Assembly: GCA_903813345.2 (NCBI GenBank)
Contig: CAIIXF020000008.1
Location: forward strand, 10,317,278 to 10,381,277
Source: Owenia fusiformis
Taxonomy: Eukaryota; Annelida; Polychaeta; Sabellida; Oweniidae
Direction: 5' to 3'
Length of the DNA: 64,000 nt
Translations under genes and position numbers: made by a program
Notes under the pieces: model-generated
The model's database searches: none
What the model was told of the DNA's origin: nothing
The model's input: only the letters and a program-made list of their open reading frames with translations
Part shown: piece after piece, positions 23,514 to 35,412 of the stretch
How the letters are laid out: the number at the start of each line of letters is the position of its first letter
Numbering within the stretch: the first letter of the stretch is position 1

Positions 23514-24912
23514 CTTGGGAGGAACTCAAATCACAACAAAATATTGTGCAAGTATGTAGTTTGTAAGTTCCTGTTTCAAAATATGATTACAACTTAGTAA
23601 TTAATTCTGCCATTGCTGGGATATTCACAAATCAATTCCCTATTAGGAAACAAGGAATTTTTTCTAATTAAATGTACTTTCCTGCTTTATTTGAGAAACC
23701 TTCTTCCCCAGTGGTGTTTACGTCATTTAAAAGTTAAAGTTGCAGTATAAGTTTGACTGAAAACGTATACCGAAAACTCTCTATTGTAAAAAATATAAGC
23801 CTTCTAAACTAGTACTTATACCCTGAAAACAGGCCACCCAAAATGGTGATAATTCTTGTTCATCTTTTATGATTTGAGCCAGGTTTATTGCCCATAGCCT
23901 GTATGGTTAGCCTGTATGATACTGCGAATATTGTACTACTGTATGTAGTGCATTGCTTCCAGTTTCAAATTACGGTTAAAAGTAAAACACAGTAATTGTT
24001 TGGATAATTACAAAATAATTCCCTCGCTTAGGAGAAATGAAGACAGTGCATAAGTTTCCGAAGTATGAAACGAAGACAGCACAATTCTATGATATCCGAT
24101 TGCACTAAGTAAAGGGGAATGCAGCACCACAAAAAAGAGTTCAATCCCTCCAAGTATACAAAATATCAACATTTTTACAATAAATCTATTGTTAGTCAGT
24201 GTTTCTTAAGTGAGGGAACTGATTTGTAAATGTCAAAATAATTACTCTTGTGTATTTCTGAGATGGAATCATACTTCAAACCAGAACCCAAGCACTACAT
24301 ACTGGCCAAATATAAAGTTGGATGAATAAATGTGACAAAATCAAGGAAACAAAAATTCTTACCAAATATTCTTCTACTGGAAGTTCAACCATGCTGAAAC
24401 AAAGACATCATGTCTTCGTTTCCAGTTGATCCCCAGTGACTATGTGAACTAGGTCGTTGGTTCATTATGTACAGTGTTCATGTACTGTTTTAGTAGTAAT
24501 TTTATCAAGATGAAACTTCTAGCTAAATTTTGCTCAAAATTGATATTGATGAGAAGAACATTTACACATTTTGAACAAATTTATTTGTGAACACAGAAAC
24601 ACTTTGTTGATATCTGCTCTCACCAAACAATACATTAATCTAGGTTCAAAACTACTTCTTATGTGATATTCATCACCTTCACTGTTATATTCCTGAAATG
24701 CAGTTGAATAAAATTACAATGAAAGTTTGTTTATTTCTTCAGTTATTTGGTATTTTGACAACTGAACTCAGTACAATATAAAGACCCAGAAAAGGCCTCA
24801 AATTAGGTTGAACTGACTGAATAGAGCATTGTTAGTAAATCAGCCTTTTTATCATGAACTCAAAGAACTCGTATGTCCCTGTTTATGACTTGAAGTATAC
24901 CCTGTAGTTATA
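23514..24912. other. Intergenic stretch, nothing recognised
   Basis: About 1.4 kb of AT-rich DNA with no coding block or repeat boundary that I can define. Confidence 0.35.
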
Positions 24913-25525
24913 CAGGGTGTCAAATAAGTCCCGTCCCCCCTGCTACAGCTAAAGCCTTAACAGACGGTACCTAGTGTGATATACCATTGGAAAGATCATC
25001 CAAAGTTATGTTAACTCACCAACTCTCAAGTATTTTGGATGAAATTTACCTATATTTTTATGATGTCTTTTATAGTTTACGTGCCCTCCTTTAAGTAGCT
25101 TTTTTGCGTCAAAATGACAAGGATATGACCTCAGAAATACGTCAAAAAGTTGATCTTTTTCGCATTCCACTTGTTACAAAATGTTTTTCAGCACTTTCCT
25201 TGCCCCTCTATTTTCTACACATCTAACCCTATCCAGAAATTGGTTAAATTCATTGCCATAAACATGTTTAGTCATCTTTTGGTCCCTTGACCTTTCTTAT
25301 ACCCGATTCTTAAAATCCTGCCAAATATGCCAAATTGCCATGTTTCTAGGCATATGGTCACCTCAATTGATACAATGTAAAAATTTGTGAGATTGATTGA
25401 CATGTGTCAGATATATGCCAATCAACGTAACTTTGGAAGACCTTTCCAACGATATATCACACTTGGTACCAAATATCTTGGTTTTGGCTGTAGAGGGGGG
25501 GGGACGGGACTTATTTGACACCCTG
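24913..25525. mobile_element. Tc1/mariner-type MITE, 613 bp
   Basis: The ends CAGGGTGTCAAATAAGTCCC and its reverse complement are flanked by TA on both sides (24911-24912 and 25526-25527). The inverted arms stay recognisable for over 100 bp (CAGCTAAAGCC / GGTTTTGGCTG, then GTGTGATATACC.TTGGAAAG on both). TA duplication plus CAGGGTG ends is characteristic of Tc1/mariner-derived elements. No transposase is present. Confidence 0.85.
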
Positions 25526-25613
25526 TATATAGGGAAAAGGCCTATTTGTTGTAAAGATGGAAGACTCGGACAGCAGTTATAGTATTTCAGTTATTATCAC
25601 TTCAGCATTTATG

Positions 25614-25619
25614 TTTATT
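25614..25619 (-). terminator. Candidate polyadenylation signal for terminal exon l
   Basis: TTTATT on the plus strand, i.e. AATAAA on the minus strand, about 210 nt after the stop codon of the second Death domain exon. Confidence 0.4.
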
Positions 25620-25830
25620 TTCTGAGGTGCCTTTTTGTGGTTATATTTTCTCAGGATTGTTCCGAGACATTTTTTATGATCAACTTAAAATTCTATGCAC
25701 TTACAATCTTGAGAATTTTTCACTGTATAGTCACTTTTTATATAATAATCCCTCCAAAGACTAAAGTTCCATGTTTGAATCCTAAATCCTTATATTCACA
25801 CAGTGTCTTAGATTCAATTTAGGATAGGCA

Positions 25831-26135
25831 TTATTCACATAAAGTTCCAAATGCTTCAAGGACTTTTAATGCACCTTTATGGTTAATGTCTTTCAAATCT
25901 TTCTTAAGTTGATCTACTGTGTAATCTTGGCACTTGGCATCTTCTAGAAGTAGAAGGAAATAGCTCTTCTTTTCATATTTAGCTACCGCCTCCTTAATAT
26001 GTTTTATTTCATCATATGTAAGCCCACGGCGCTCTGCAAGGTTCTCCCATGTTGGGTGAAGACTTCTGTCAGGGTCAAGCTGAATGCAAAGCTTCCTAAG
26101 TATTTCCTTTTCTAAGCTGAGAACTAATTTCTGTC
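25831..26135 (-). CDS. Gene 2, second (alternative) terminal exon l: Death domain
   Basis: The exon follows a minus-strand acceptor (AACACATTTTCAG), enters with two bases and stays open to TAA (100 residues). The translation has a Death domain core: CIQLDPDRSL, W-E-N, LAERRGLTYDEIKHIK, then YFLLLLEDAKCQDYTV and a final helix ending LEAFGTLCE. It matches the Death domain of exon k (31337-31713) in order and key words (LDPDRSL, AERRGLTY-E/D-EIK-IK). Entry phase 1 is the same as that of exon k, so it could follow exon j (33184-33238) as an alternative 3' end and replace the first Death domain. It is uninterrupted, so it is more likely used than fossil. Alternatively it is the last exon of a duplicated neighbour gene whose other exons were lost. 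Confidence 0.75.
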
Positions 26136-26339
26136 CTGAAAATGTGTTAATATATACTAGTAATGTGGATATATAGCACTGTATATACTTCTGAATATTC
26201 TAGACTATTTTGGAAAGAATTTGGTAGTTTTTGTTATATCTGCATTTGTCCTCATATTTCAAAATATCAAAACAAAAATCCTTCCAAATGCTTTATGGGG
26301 TTTGTATAAAAACTTTGTACCCTAATCACACGGAGATAT

Positions 26340-26700
26340 GCCGATTACTCAATTAGTACTAAATTAGCACTCTAGCAAAAGCGCGGTCATGAGCACTCAT
26401 GCCACGAGTGCTAATTTAGTACTAATTCATGATATGAGAACTCATTTAGTACTGAAAAATCAATTTTATTAGTACTTTTTTATCACTCATGATATGAGTA
26501 CCAATTTAGCGCTAAAAAATCAATGACATTACTGCTATTTTATCACTCATCATATGAGTACTTATTTAGTGCTAAACCATACAATAAATCTGACACCCTG
26601 TATGTCATTAGTGCTCATTTAGTACTAATTTTTACTGAAATGAATACTAAATTAGCGCTAAAAAGCCACTAGTACTATTTTAGTACTCGGCATATAATTT
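26340..26700. repeat. Palindrome-rich degenerate array
   Basis: About six diverged copies of a roughly 60-bp unit built on TCACTCATGATATGAGTAC, AATTTAGTGCTAAAAAATCA and ATTAGTACTATTTTA. The unit contains short palindromes (CATGATATGAG, TAGTACTA, TAGCGCTA). It interrupts the duplicated sequence, so it is probably an insertion or a foldback element. Confidence 0.55.
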
Positions 26701-27772
26701 TATTGTTGATTTGAGTTTTTTACATGTTTTATTGTTTATCTAAATAGCCCCATTCAAAGGCTCATTCAAAGGGAAAATCAGCATTAAATAGGGATTTGCT
26801 AAATGGAATTCTGTTTCATTTTAGTTAATCCCAGCATGATTTTTACCTCTAAATAATATTTAATTTACTCTCTATTTTCTCACCCCATATTTGCCTTCAT
26901 TGGTTTTCAGTTGCCAATCAGTTGCTTGCCTTCAAATTCTTCAAATAACTTTTAGGCATTTTATAGAACATGAGTTCTAAGTCAATTTTCTTATAGGCAG
27001 AAATGGAAAATGGATGTTTAAATTGCAAAAATGCAATGTGATCTGTTAAAAAAGAAATATAATTTTTTTTCTCTCGATTACTTTTTGGGGGGGGGCTTTG
27101 CTGGTAATATGTACAATGCAGTAATCAACTCTCAATGAATTCCAGCAAAATAACAATTTAAGGATATTGAGTATCATGCCTGGTATTAATTCTATAATAC
27201 TTTCCATGAGGGATTGCTAAAAAATCGTATAAAATGTCCATAGCTCATTCCCCTTCAAAAGAACCTTCAAAGCACTAGCAGCTTGATAACAAAAAAGCCA
27301 CATGTTCTATTTCTAAATATTCTAGACTATTTTGGAAAGAACCTGGTAGTTTTTGTTCTATTTGAAATTAATTGTCCTCATAACCAAAATAGTAAAACGA
27401 AGTCAAAAAAAATTAAGGTCCATATAATGGGAATCCCTGATTTCCCTAAAGCTATATTATTCAACTTTCTACATCTAGAAAGGCTCTGATCTAAGAGTTG
27501 TCAATTCATTGATTTGTTGAATTGTGAAATGTCGTATTTTATCTTACCTGCCATTGTGTCGGGATATGTTCTCAAAATGGTTATGCTCATTTGAGGAATT
27601 CTTGCTTTGTAAGAGTAACAAAAAAATTATGTGTCACACTTATAAATAGATTCTGAATGACAAACATGTTCAAAAATGGTTTCGTTTTGACACAGTTAAA
27701 ATTTAACAGATACAAGATACTATACAAATATTGAATTCTGTGGAGTTTGATATCTGTAGATATTTCTGAAGG

Positions 27773-28068
27773 TGTATTCACCGCAGCCCGAATACATCTT
27801 CCATTAAGTCAAGTCTTCGTGCTTTGATTAGTTGACATTTTGAATACATTTGTAAAATCTTTATCCCGCGTTTGTTATACAGTATTGAACCTTTTCTTGG
27901 GAGGTCTTCCTGATACAACTTCACCGTCTGTCATATCGAATGAAAATACTTTTTACTAAATTCCCGGGAATTAAAATTTAAGTGATGTGACGTCACATTT
28001 TAATTGAATATATAGTGGTATTCACTAAAAATGACGTCACTGCCGGTGAATACACTCTTTACACGTTT
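27773..28068. mobile_element. Possible short MITE
   Basis: GTGTATTCACCG at 27773 and CGGTGAATACAC at 28055 form a perfect inverted pair about 295 bp apart. Two GACGTCA palindromes lie near the right end. No clear target duplication is seen. Confidence 0.35.
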
Positions 28069-29118
28069 TCTAAGCAGGGAGACATGGAATACCTCAATAT
28101 AATTTTAGTCACATGATATCTAATTGACCAATAAGAGAATGAGTATCACGACATGGAAATAATAAATGTATATATTTTAGTAACTGTGTCGATTTAAAAG
28201 ACTTTATAAACCCCTGACTGTTCACATACATGTACAACACAATTATGACCCACTGTTTTATATCTACCTCTAATTTACACTCTTTATTTTCTAACCCTAT
28301 ATTTGCCTTCATTGGTTTTCAGTTGCCAATCAGTTGCTTGCCTTCAAATTTGTCAAATAACTTTTAGGCATTTTATAGAACATAAGGGTTCTAAGTCAAT
28401 CTCCTTATAGGCAGAAATGGAAAATGGATGTTTAAATTATAATTAAAACTCAATGTGATCTGTTAAAGGGGCAACAAGGACTGTAGAGAGAAAATTTGAA
28501 AAAAAACATTTCTGAGCTATTAGGTCAATATCTGGCTTAACATCTTCTTTGACATACCTATTTTCTTAAAATGTATGGATAAACTATCAATTTCAGCATT
28601 AAGAAGTGTAAATTCAGTTCAAAGCTTCTATAAAGGGAGTCCCACTTATAGATTTTTAAGATTCACCACGTTTCAAGAGGAATATCAGCTGAAATAATGT
28701 TCATCCAGGGGGTTTCTTTGTAGATAATAAAAATATATGTAAGTCTTGATGAAATATCCAAACTTAAATATATTTTGACACTGGTCGTTGATCGTTGAAT
28801 GGCCCCCCTGCACTAATTGTTGCACCTTTAAAAAAAGAAATATTTTATTTCTGCTGAATTATCATTTGCAAACCGAACATTTCTCTCAATTACTTTTTTG
28901 GGGGAGGGGTGGCTATGCTCCTAATATGTACAATGCAGTAATTATCATCTCTCAATGAATTCCAGCAAAATAACAATTTAAGGATATTGAGCATCATGCC
29001 TGGTATTAATTCTATAATACTTTCCATGAGGGATTGCTAAAAAATCGTATAAAATGTCCATAGCTCATTCCCCTTCAAAAGAACCTTCAAAGCACTAACA
29101 GGTTAAGAACAAAAAAGC

Positions 29119-31336
29119 CACAGAATGTTTGGTGATGATGTTTTTTGTAAGCTCACAGGAGTCCAATTTCAAAGCTGGTCTATTTTCAAAATGGCCATTT
29201 AGTCGCCATTGTCAGCAATTTTAGCTATTAATCACTTTTCTCTATTAACTCGATTTGTGGGCCCAGTACCTACTGTACAACATGTATTTATTTGTTTAGG
29301 AAGCCTTTATTTACTTACATATATCCTTTTAAAGCATGTCAATGGTGTCCTTTCTAGCATTCTCATTGTGGGAGTTACAACCTCTACTCTTGGAGATTAG
29401 ATAAATCAGAATATAACTCAGAAAGTTGTAATCAGAGAGTTTTTTTAATATAAAATCAAACTACTGAATCAAAATGGCAGTCACCAAATTGTACCTGGCA
29501 TAAGAGCATGATAGTTACTTTTGGGGTCATTTAGATCTTATTGGCATCAAAACTACATTTATCTCTCTTATTCAATGCCCAGTGTATTGAGCTCTGACAG
29601 TACTCAGATATATGGTATATACATAGTAAAAAAAAATTATGGTTGTTCAAGACTTAAGAATAGTGAAGTTTCTAATTCTGATAGAGTATTTGATATTAAG
29701 GTAGGCAGAATGCAATGAATTTCGAATTTGGTGCATAACATTATTGCTTATCACCTTATAAGGTCCAGATTTCTTATGCCAGATGACCTTGTTTAATAGG
29801 CATTGTATGCTATTAAGTAATAACTATATGACATGATTTATTTTCACAATTTATTTCTAGCATAAAATAAAATGTCAAGCATTGCACAAATATTTACACT
29901 TCACATAATTAAGCTTGTAGTAAATGTTTTCTACACTCATAATCACAATAATTACCAAGACACTACCTACAAAATACAAGTATTAAACATGTAATACAGA
30001 ATAATGCAAAAATGCAATACAGGTAATACCAGTTTAATTTATGGAATAAATGTGTAACTTGTTTCACAAGTCCTACAATAATTTCCATGCCCTATTTTCA
30101 AGCCTTAGATCTGTGATCTAGTATAAAAGCACATATCTCTACACACATTTATGTGTGTGTTTGTTTTATGTACATCATCTTTATTTGTTTTGTGTTTTCT
30201 ATTTAAACAATTGAATTGTTTGTTTTATGTACATCATTAAAATTGCCGCTTATGTTTTTTATAAAACTTTGGCAATCAATTGCATGTCTATTATTGTTAA
30301 CTAAAGGAATAAATTTATGTATAAAAAAAATGTACATCATACCTAGTTGTTTTTGTGTTTTCTATCTATTTAAACACATACACTTACATTTATCCTACAA
30401 GAAGTCCTAGTTTACTAAGCATTTTCTTCTTTTTTCTTAAATGCGTTACATTAATTTTGAAATTTCTAAAAATCAGTTTATCCACATATTGCGGAAATAA
30501 CGTGAAAAACATGTACAAGTATTTATAGTTATTCTCTTATACTGTGATATTTACAGTTATTAAATGATTACTCATTAAGTGATTATGAAATTTCTAGCAA
30601 TTATGATTTTAAACAAGAGCGGAAGTCAAGTGTTGATATGAGGATAGTCTACAAGTGTTTTCATTGATTACACATGCTACACTATCTGAGACAAGAGACT
30701 AAATTAATTGGCACAAAATAATGTACAACACTGTTCCAAAATCACATCATACATTCCTTATAACAAGCTTGACACTTTCATGTTTATATACAACGAGGCT
30801 TATTTCACATCAGTGAAATGAGTAAATTAAGCTGTATATAATTACATGTTTAATTAATATCACAACCAAGGTTAACAGCATTATATTTGAAGCCTAACAT
30901 CTGTACATGAACTGTATAAGTTGGTGAAATACACAATAAACAGTTCCATGTTCACCAATCTTTTTTGCATCAATCTTGAACATTTTAATCAACATCTTCA
31001 ATGGTTCCTATGTGTGAGGGCCAACATCTTCCAAGTGAAAATATTTCCTAACCCTTCCTACCCTCAGCCACCCCTACTCCTTGTGTGTGTCTTGCTTGGC
31101 ATTTAAGCCGACCCTAAGAGGCCATATATACATCGTTGATAAGCTATCATGGCCCAAGTGCATATCAACTAATTCACATGTTCATAAAATAAAGAGTCAG
31201 TAACCATTGTTACTCAACCTTTGGTGAGCACCATATTCTAACAATGAAGATGGAATGTGTCATGCCGATTCATATTAATATTACTGTATGTATTTTTCAA
31301 CTTTGATACACATGGATGTATGTAAAAGTCATTCAA
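29119..31336 (-). other. 3' flank and probable 3'UTR of gene 2 after exon k
   Basis: No coding block is seen. A minus-strand AATAAA (TTTATT at 30180-30185) lies 1.15 kb after the exon k stop. A short direct repeat TTGTTTTATGTACATCATNTT at 30161-30240 and GT-rich runs surround it. The UTR extent is inferred. Confidence 0.4.
30180..30185 (-). terminator. Candidate polyadenylation signal after exon k
   Basis: AATAAA on the minus strand, with A/T-rich flanks. It would give a 3'UTR of about 1.15 kb for the exon k isoform. Confidence 0.35.
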
Positions 31337-31713
31337 TCACGCAATCCACTGTTTCTCACGAAGGTAGTGTAATACATCACGACGTTGAATTTTCTCTAAA
31401 TCTGCCTCAAGAGCTTGGACTTTATAACCCTGGCATTTTTCATGGTCGAGCATTTCAAAGAAGTAGCTATGGTAATGGCCTGGGATTCCAGACTTAATGT
31501 ACTTTATCTCCTCATATGTCAACCCCCTCCTTTCTGCGATATACTCCCAATTTCTTGTCAAGGACCTGTCAGGGTCCAGGCGTATCTTTAGCCCTTTTTT
31601 GATATCATTGGGCAGTCGAAGGACTGGAGTTAATGCCTTGTCAACAGGTGTCAATGACCCTACAGAACGTAGCTCTTCTGTTGGGCCTCCACTTTCACTG
31701 CCAGATGCTGCAC
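31337..31713 (-). CDS. Gene 2, terminal exon k: Death domain
   Basis: Last exon after acceptor TGCCATTTCCAG, entry phase 1 (joins exon j to give Gly), 124 residues to TGA. After a Ser/Gly/Glu-rich lead (ASGSESGGPTEELRSVG) it encodes a Death domain: LRLPNDIKKGLKIRL, DPDRSLTRNWEYIAERRGL, TYEEIKYIKSG, YFFEMLDHEKCQGYKV, then ALEADLEKIQRRDVLHYL. The Trp after the first helix, the AERRGL turn and the closing 'D-V-L-x-x-L' fit the Death fold of six helices. Death domains mediate homotypic assembly in innate immune and cell death signalling (MyD88, IRAK/Pelle, FADD families). Which pathway this gene serves cannot be told, because the rest of the protein is unlike those families. Confidence 0.85.
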
Positions 31714-33183
31714 CTGGAAATGGCATGAATTCATTCTTTAAACATTTAATATTATGATATAAAACACCTATCATTATGATATAATATACCTACGAATTAC
31801 CAAGGAATTAAATATGGGTTTATACCTTCATCAATAAGAAAAAGGTATATTCGCACTTGGTACAAAACCCATAAACCCATATTCAGTAAAAACCTCTACA
31901 AATTCTGTATACACAGGTAGCTGAATTATCGACATGTAATGGTTATGTACACTACACAGAACAGAGGAGCTTCTATATAGCTTAGCTTTGAATTCTTGCC
32001 AATTCTCTTTTTTCGTGAGATTTTAAGAGATTTGCTAACCTCTAACGATATACTTTCCTTCTTTTTAAAAGCATATTTGAATTCTGAATTCTTTGAAAAA
32101 TTTACAACTTGGGTCAAATCTCCATTAATGCAATGCTAAATTTCTAGAAAACCCTGGTTTATTCGTCCGACAACCAAAATGTTCATGATTAATCACAATA
32201 TGTACATTAATAGGGTCATCCCGTAGTATGCCATTCAAGTTTCAGACAGATTCAACAAACACTTTTTGATAAATCATGAAATTAAGTTACTATTGCATGT
32301 TCATAACATTGAAGTCAATGGCAATCTGGCCCAAGCAAAACAAAGAAAAGCAAGGGTGACATCTATTACATCAGCTTTATCCAGCTATACAGAAACATCC
32401 TTATTGAATAATATAAAACTTGTAAAGTAAATATAGAGGAATGATTAACCAGGCAACAACTTGCAAGATACATGTTGACTCTAAAGAAAACATCATAGGA
32501 GCCCATGTTCAGATGTTATTCCATTCTATGAAAATATTAATTCTAATTCTAAACTAGGACATAATACAAAGTTACAAAGGTACATACATCCAAAACAAGA
32601 ACAGACAGGGTATTAAAATACAAAATGTCACCACCTGCCATTTGAACATTTGAATACCAACCACAGAACACTGAACACCAATTGTCAGTTGCCACAATCA
32701 CCAACCATCCAAAAAAGAAATAACAATATGTCAACATTTGTGGTGGTGACATAAAAATTAATACCAGTCAACATTTTCTTTATTGCAAAACAAGAGTTTG
32801 ATACAGGATTGCCAGTTTAGTAAAGGGGGAAAATAGCCTTTTAATGCTTGTTTATTGCAAGAAAATGTTCAAGTTGTGGAGTACATGTATTTGTTTTATA
32901 GAGTTCTTCAAGAGAGTTCAATGCACAATTATGTATTAACCAGCAATGCATTGATTGACCAATTGTAAAATCTAGTGACCCTCAATAACCAATCAAAATC
33001 AAATATTTAGGTTGATGCACTGTCAGCAATAATAGTGTAAAGTACCTCAGTCTAAAATGTTTAATTTTGGTCAATAGTTATGATGTGTGTGTGGTCTCAG
33101 CTTGCAGTGCCAGTGTCTTCAATTCAAACTTAACATTTAGAGAGGTCAATAGCTATATAACAGTACCATTACTTATGATTTAC
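31714..33183 (-). other. Gene 2 intron j-k
   Basis: A 1.47-kb intron containing dispersed repeat copy 5 (32606-32752). Nothing else is recognised. Confidence 0.6.
32606..32752 (-). repeat. Dispersed TCACCACC repeat, copy 5 (inverted)
   Basis: Reverse-oriented copy: GTATTAAAATACAAAATGTC at its left, CACCTGCCATTTG in the core, GTGGTGGTGACAT at the right end. Confidence 0.75.
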
Positions 33184-33238
33184 CTGCTGTTGGGTTAGCT
33201 CCAGTCTCTTGTTGTGGACCATGAATGGGACGAAAGTT
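33184..33238 (-). CDS. Gene 2, exon j
   Basis: A 55-nt exon between TTTGTTTCAG and G|GTAAATC. It enters in phase 0, which matches the phase-0 end of exon i, and leaves one base, matching both terminal Death domain exons. It encodes NFRPIHGPQQETGANPTA, a short linker. The strict phase agreement on both sides is the main support for such a small exon. Confidence 0.65.
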
Positions 33239-33624
33239 CTGAAACAAAAATAAATATATATAAGAAAATGCACCTTCCTATAAAAACTCAATGTTGATAG
33301 TAATAAAATACAGGGTTCCAGAGGTCAAATCGTCATGTCACTTAATAAATTGGCAGTGGTGGTGGGCTATTTCTATGCCCATAAAGCACAAGTCTATACA
33401 TTTTGAACTAAATCTATCAACAAGTACTTGAGTTATCTCCCAGACATACATGTATATACAGATGGACAGACAAACGGATGAACAGATGGACGGAAAGCCT
33501 CTTAATATCCCTACTCGAACATTGTTCAGTAGAGTGATGAAATATCAAGGCACCTGGTCTGTCATTTGAATTTGACAGGGACCCTAAATCCTTGTCATGC
33601 ACCCTGGTTACAGTTGAGATTTAC

Positions 33625-34823
33625 CTGATTCAAGCCAGATGATTGGCTGGGAGGCAATGAGGCAGCAGCGGGTGCTTCACTTATTACTTCTGTCAGAATC
33701 TTCTTGGCCGCTTCAGGGTCCTTGGCTATCTGTTGTTTGAGATCAACAGATGGCATACTGTCAAGGGAGTTATCACCACTGTTCATCGGCCGTTGTTGTT
33801 GCTGCTGTTGTGTTAACACCTGCTGCATTTGTTGCATTTGCTGCATCATTGACATCATAAACTGGGTTTGGTCAGGTATATATTGTGGTGGTTGTCCCTG
33901 GGGAGGTGCAAACTGTCCCTGGTTGGGTGGTAGTTGGCTAGGCACAGGTTGACACTGGTTTTGTACTGCCTGTGGCAAGAGGAGCTGCATTTGGAGTTGC
34001 ATCTGTTGCATTTGCTGCATCAATGCTCCTACATCAGGTTGAGCATTTTGACCTTGAACTTGGCCCTGTCCAGAATATGATGGAGGTTGACTTTGGGGCA
34101 TCTGACCTGGGCCAGGTTGACATTGGCCTTGGAGCATCTGACCTGGGCCAGGTTGACTTTGGCCTTGGGGTATTTGACCTGGACCAAGTTGACTTTGGCC
34201 TTGGGGCATCTGACCTGGGCCAGGTTGATATTGGCCGTGGGGCATCTGATCTGGGCCAGGTTGACTTTGGCCTTGGAGCATCTGACCTGGGCCAGGTTGA
34301 CTTTGGCCTTGGAGCATCTGACCTGGGCCAGGTTGACTTTGGCCTTGGGGTATTTGACCTGGACCAAGTTGACTTTGGCCTTGGGGCATCTGACCTGGGC
34401 CAGGTTGATATTGGCCTTGGGGCATCTGACCTGGGCCTGGTTGACTTTGGCCTTGGGGTATTTGACCTGGACCAAGTTGACTTTGACCTTGGGGCATCTG
34501 ACCTGGGCCAGGTTGATATTGGCCTTGGGGCATCTGACCTGGGCCAGGTTGACATTGGCCTTGGAGCATCTGACCTGGGCTAGGTTGACTTTGGCCTTGG
34601 GGTATTTGACCTGGACCAAGTTGACTTTGGCCTTGGGGTATCTGACCTGGGCCAGGTTGATATTGGCCTTGGGGCATCTGACCTGGGCCAGGTTGACCTT
34701 GGCCTTGGGGCATCTGACCTGGGCCAGGTTGACTTTGACTTGGTGACATCTGAACTGGGCTATTGTGAACTTGGTTTTGGGTCCTATTTGAACTTTGGTG
34801 AGGGGCTTCTGCTGCAAGGTTTC
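33625..34823 (-). CDS. Gene 2, exon i: large Pro/Gln/Gly repeat exon
   Basis: A 1,199-nt exon between GATTCCAG and CAG|GTAAAT. It enters in phase 1 (Gly with exon h) and ends in phase 0. It begins NLAAEAPHQSSNRTQNQVHN, then has about 18 copies of a 12-residue unit close to QGQSQPGPGQMP (33.9-34.75 kb). Next comes a Gln/Met-rich stretch (MQQMQQMQLQMQLL and TQFMMSMMQQMQQMQQ), poly-Gln, and a Ser/Pro-rich end. This is a low-complexity, probably disordered and multivalent segment; such regions can drive clustering. The 36-nt DNA repeat is very regular and leaves several other frames open, so those antisense frames are shadows. Copy number may vary between individuals. Confidence 0.8.
34087..34745 (-). 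repeat. Coding minisatellite, 36-bp unit, about 18 copies
   Basis: On the plus strand the unit is close to TTGGGGCATCTGACCTGGGC followed by CAGGTTGACTTTGGCC. Variant units (GTATTTGACCTGGACCAAG) recur every third or fourth copy, showing that blocks of several units were duplicated together. The period is a multiple of three, so length changes keep the frame. Confidence 0.9.
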
Positions 34824-35082
34824 CTGGAATCATAGGAAGTATTTGAGTCTATTTTTGGCTCTTCTATTTAAATAGGAGTCCAATGTTTAACCACAAATCC
34901 ACTATATCCTAGTTTATTTGGTCCTTATAACAAGAGGATGTAATCTTTTTAGTGAGTTCTCAAAGCTGCTAAGTAGAAACTTAAGTTACATTTAAGTTTT
35001 GCCGAGATAACTTTAGAGAACCCCTCTTCTCTTCCACAGTATCAATCCATATATACGATACTTTAAAAAATCTAATCCTTAC

Positions 35083-35160
35083 CTGTGGGAGGGTGGTGTA
35101 TAGCATGTGATTTACTTTCTCTCTCCAAATCACGAGAATCTATTGAACTCCAAATTACAT
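35083..35160 (-). CDS. Gene 2, exon h
   Basis: A 78-nt exon between ATGTTTACAG and G|GTAAGG with phase 1 at both ends. It encodes VIWSSIDSRDLERESKSHAI and HHPPT. Its length is exactly half of the 156-nt exons e, f and g, and it opens with the same Asp-Val as exon f. It may therefore be a truncated member of the same exon series. Confidence 0.65.
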
Positions 35161-35412
35161 CTGTAAACATAAAATATAATATCATTATCCCTTATAGTCA
35201 AGAAGATTTAGGTGAAAATATTTCAAAAATATATAGAAGCAATTTTAAGGTGGATTTCAAAACTTCATACCATTCTTTTGAAAACCTGAAGTGGCACCAA
35301 GCAATCCATTGACTTTTTCACCGAAAATCCAAGATGGCCGCCGCGATGTATCAAAAAATCATAAAAAATGACTAAAGTTATGATTTAATAAGTCAAAATA
35401 GCTGTATACTGA

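Larger units (their letters stand above)
26195..29118. repeat. Diverged tandem duplication next to exon l
   Basis: Blocks 26195-26285, 26868-27050 and 27050-27300 recur in the same order and orientation at 27305-27400, 28268-28455 and 28848-29118. Shared words include CTAGACTATTTTGGAAAGAA, TTGGTTTTCAGTTGCCAATC and CATGAGGGATTGCTAAAAAA. Copy 1 carries the palindromic array at 26340-26700; copy 2 carries extra DNA at about 27400-28267 and 28456-28847. The junction lies near 27300. Confidence 0.75.

Noticed and set aside
33972-34817. Open frames on the plus strand and in other minus frames over the 36-bp repeat
   Set aside because: Shadows of the Pro/Gln/Gly exon; the repeat length is a multiple of three and keeps other frames open.
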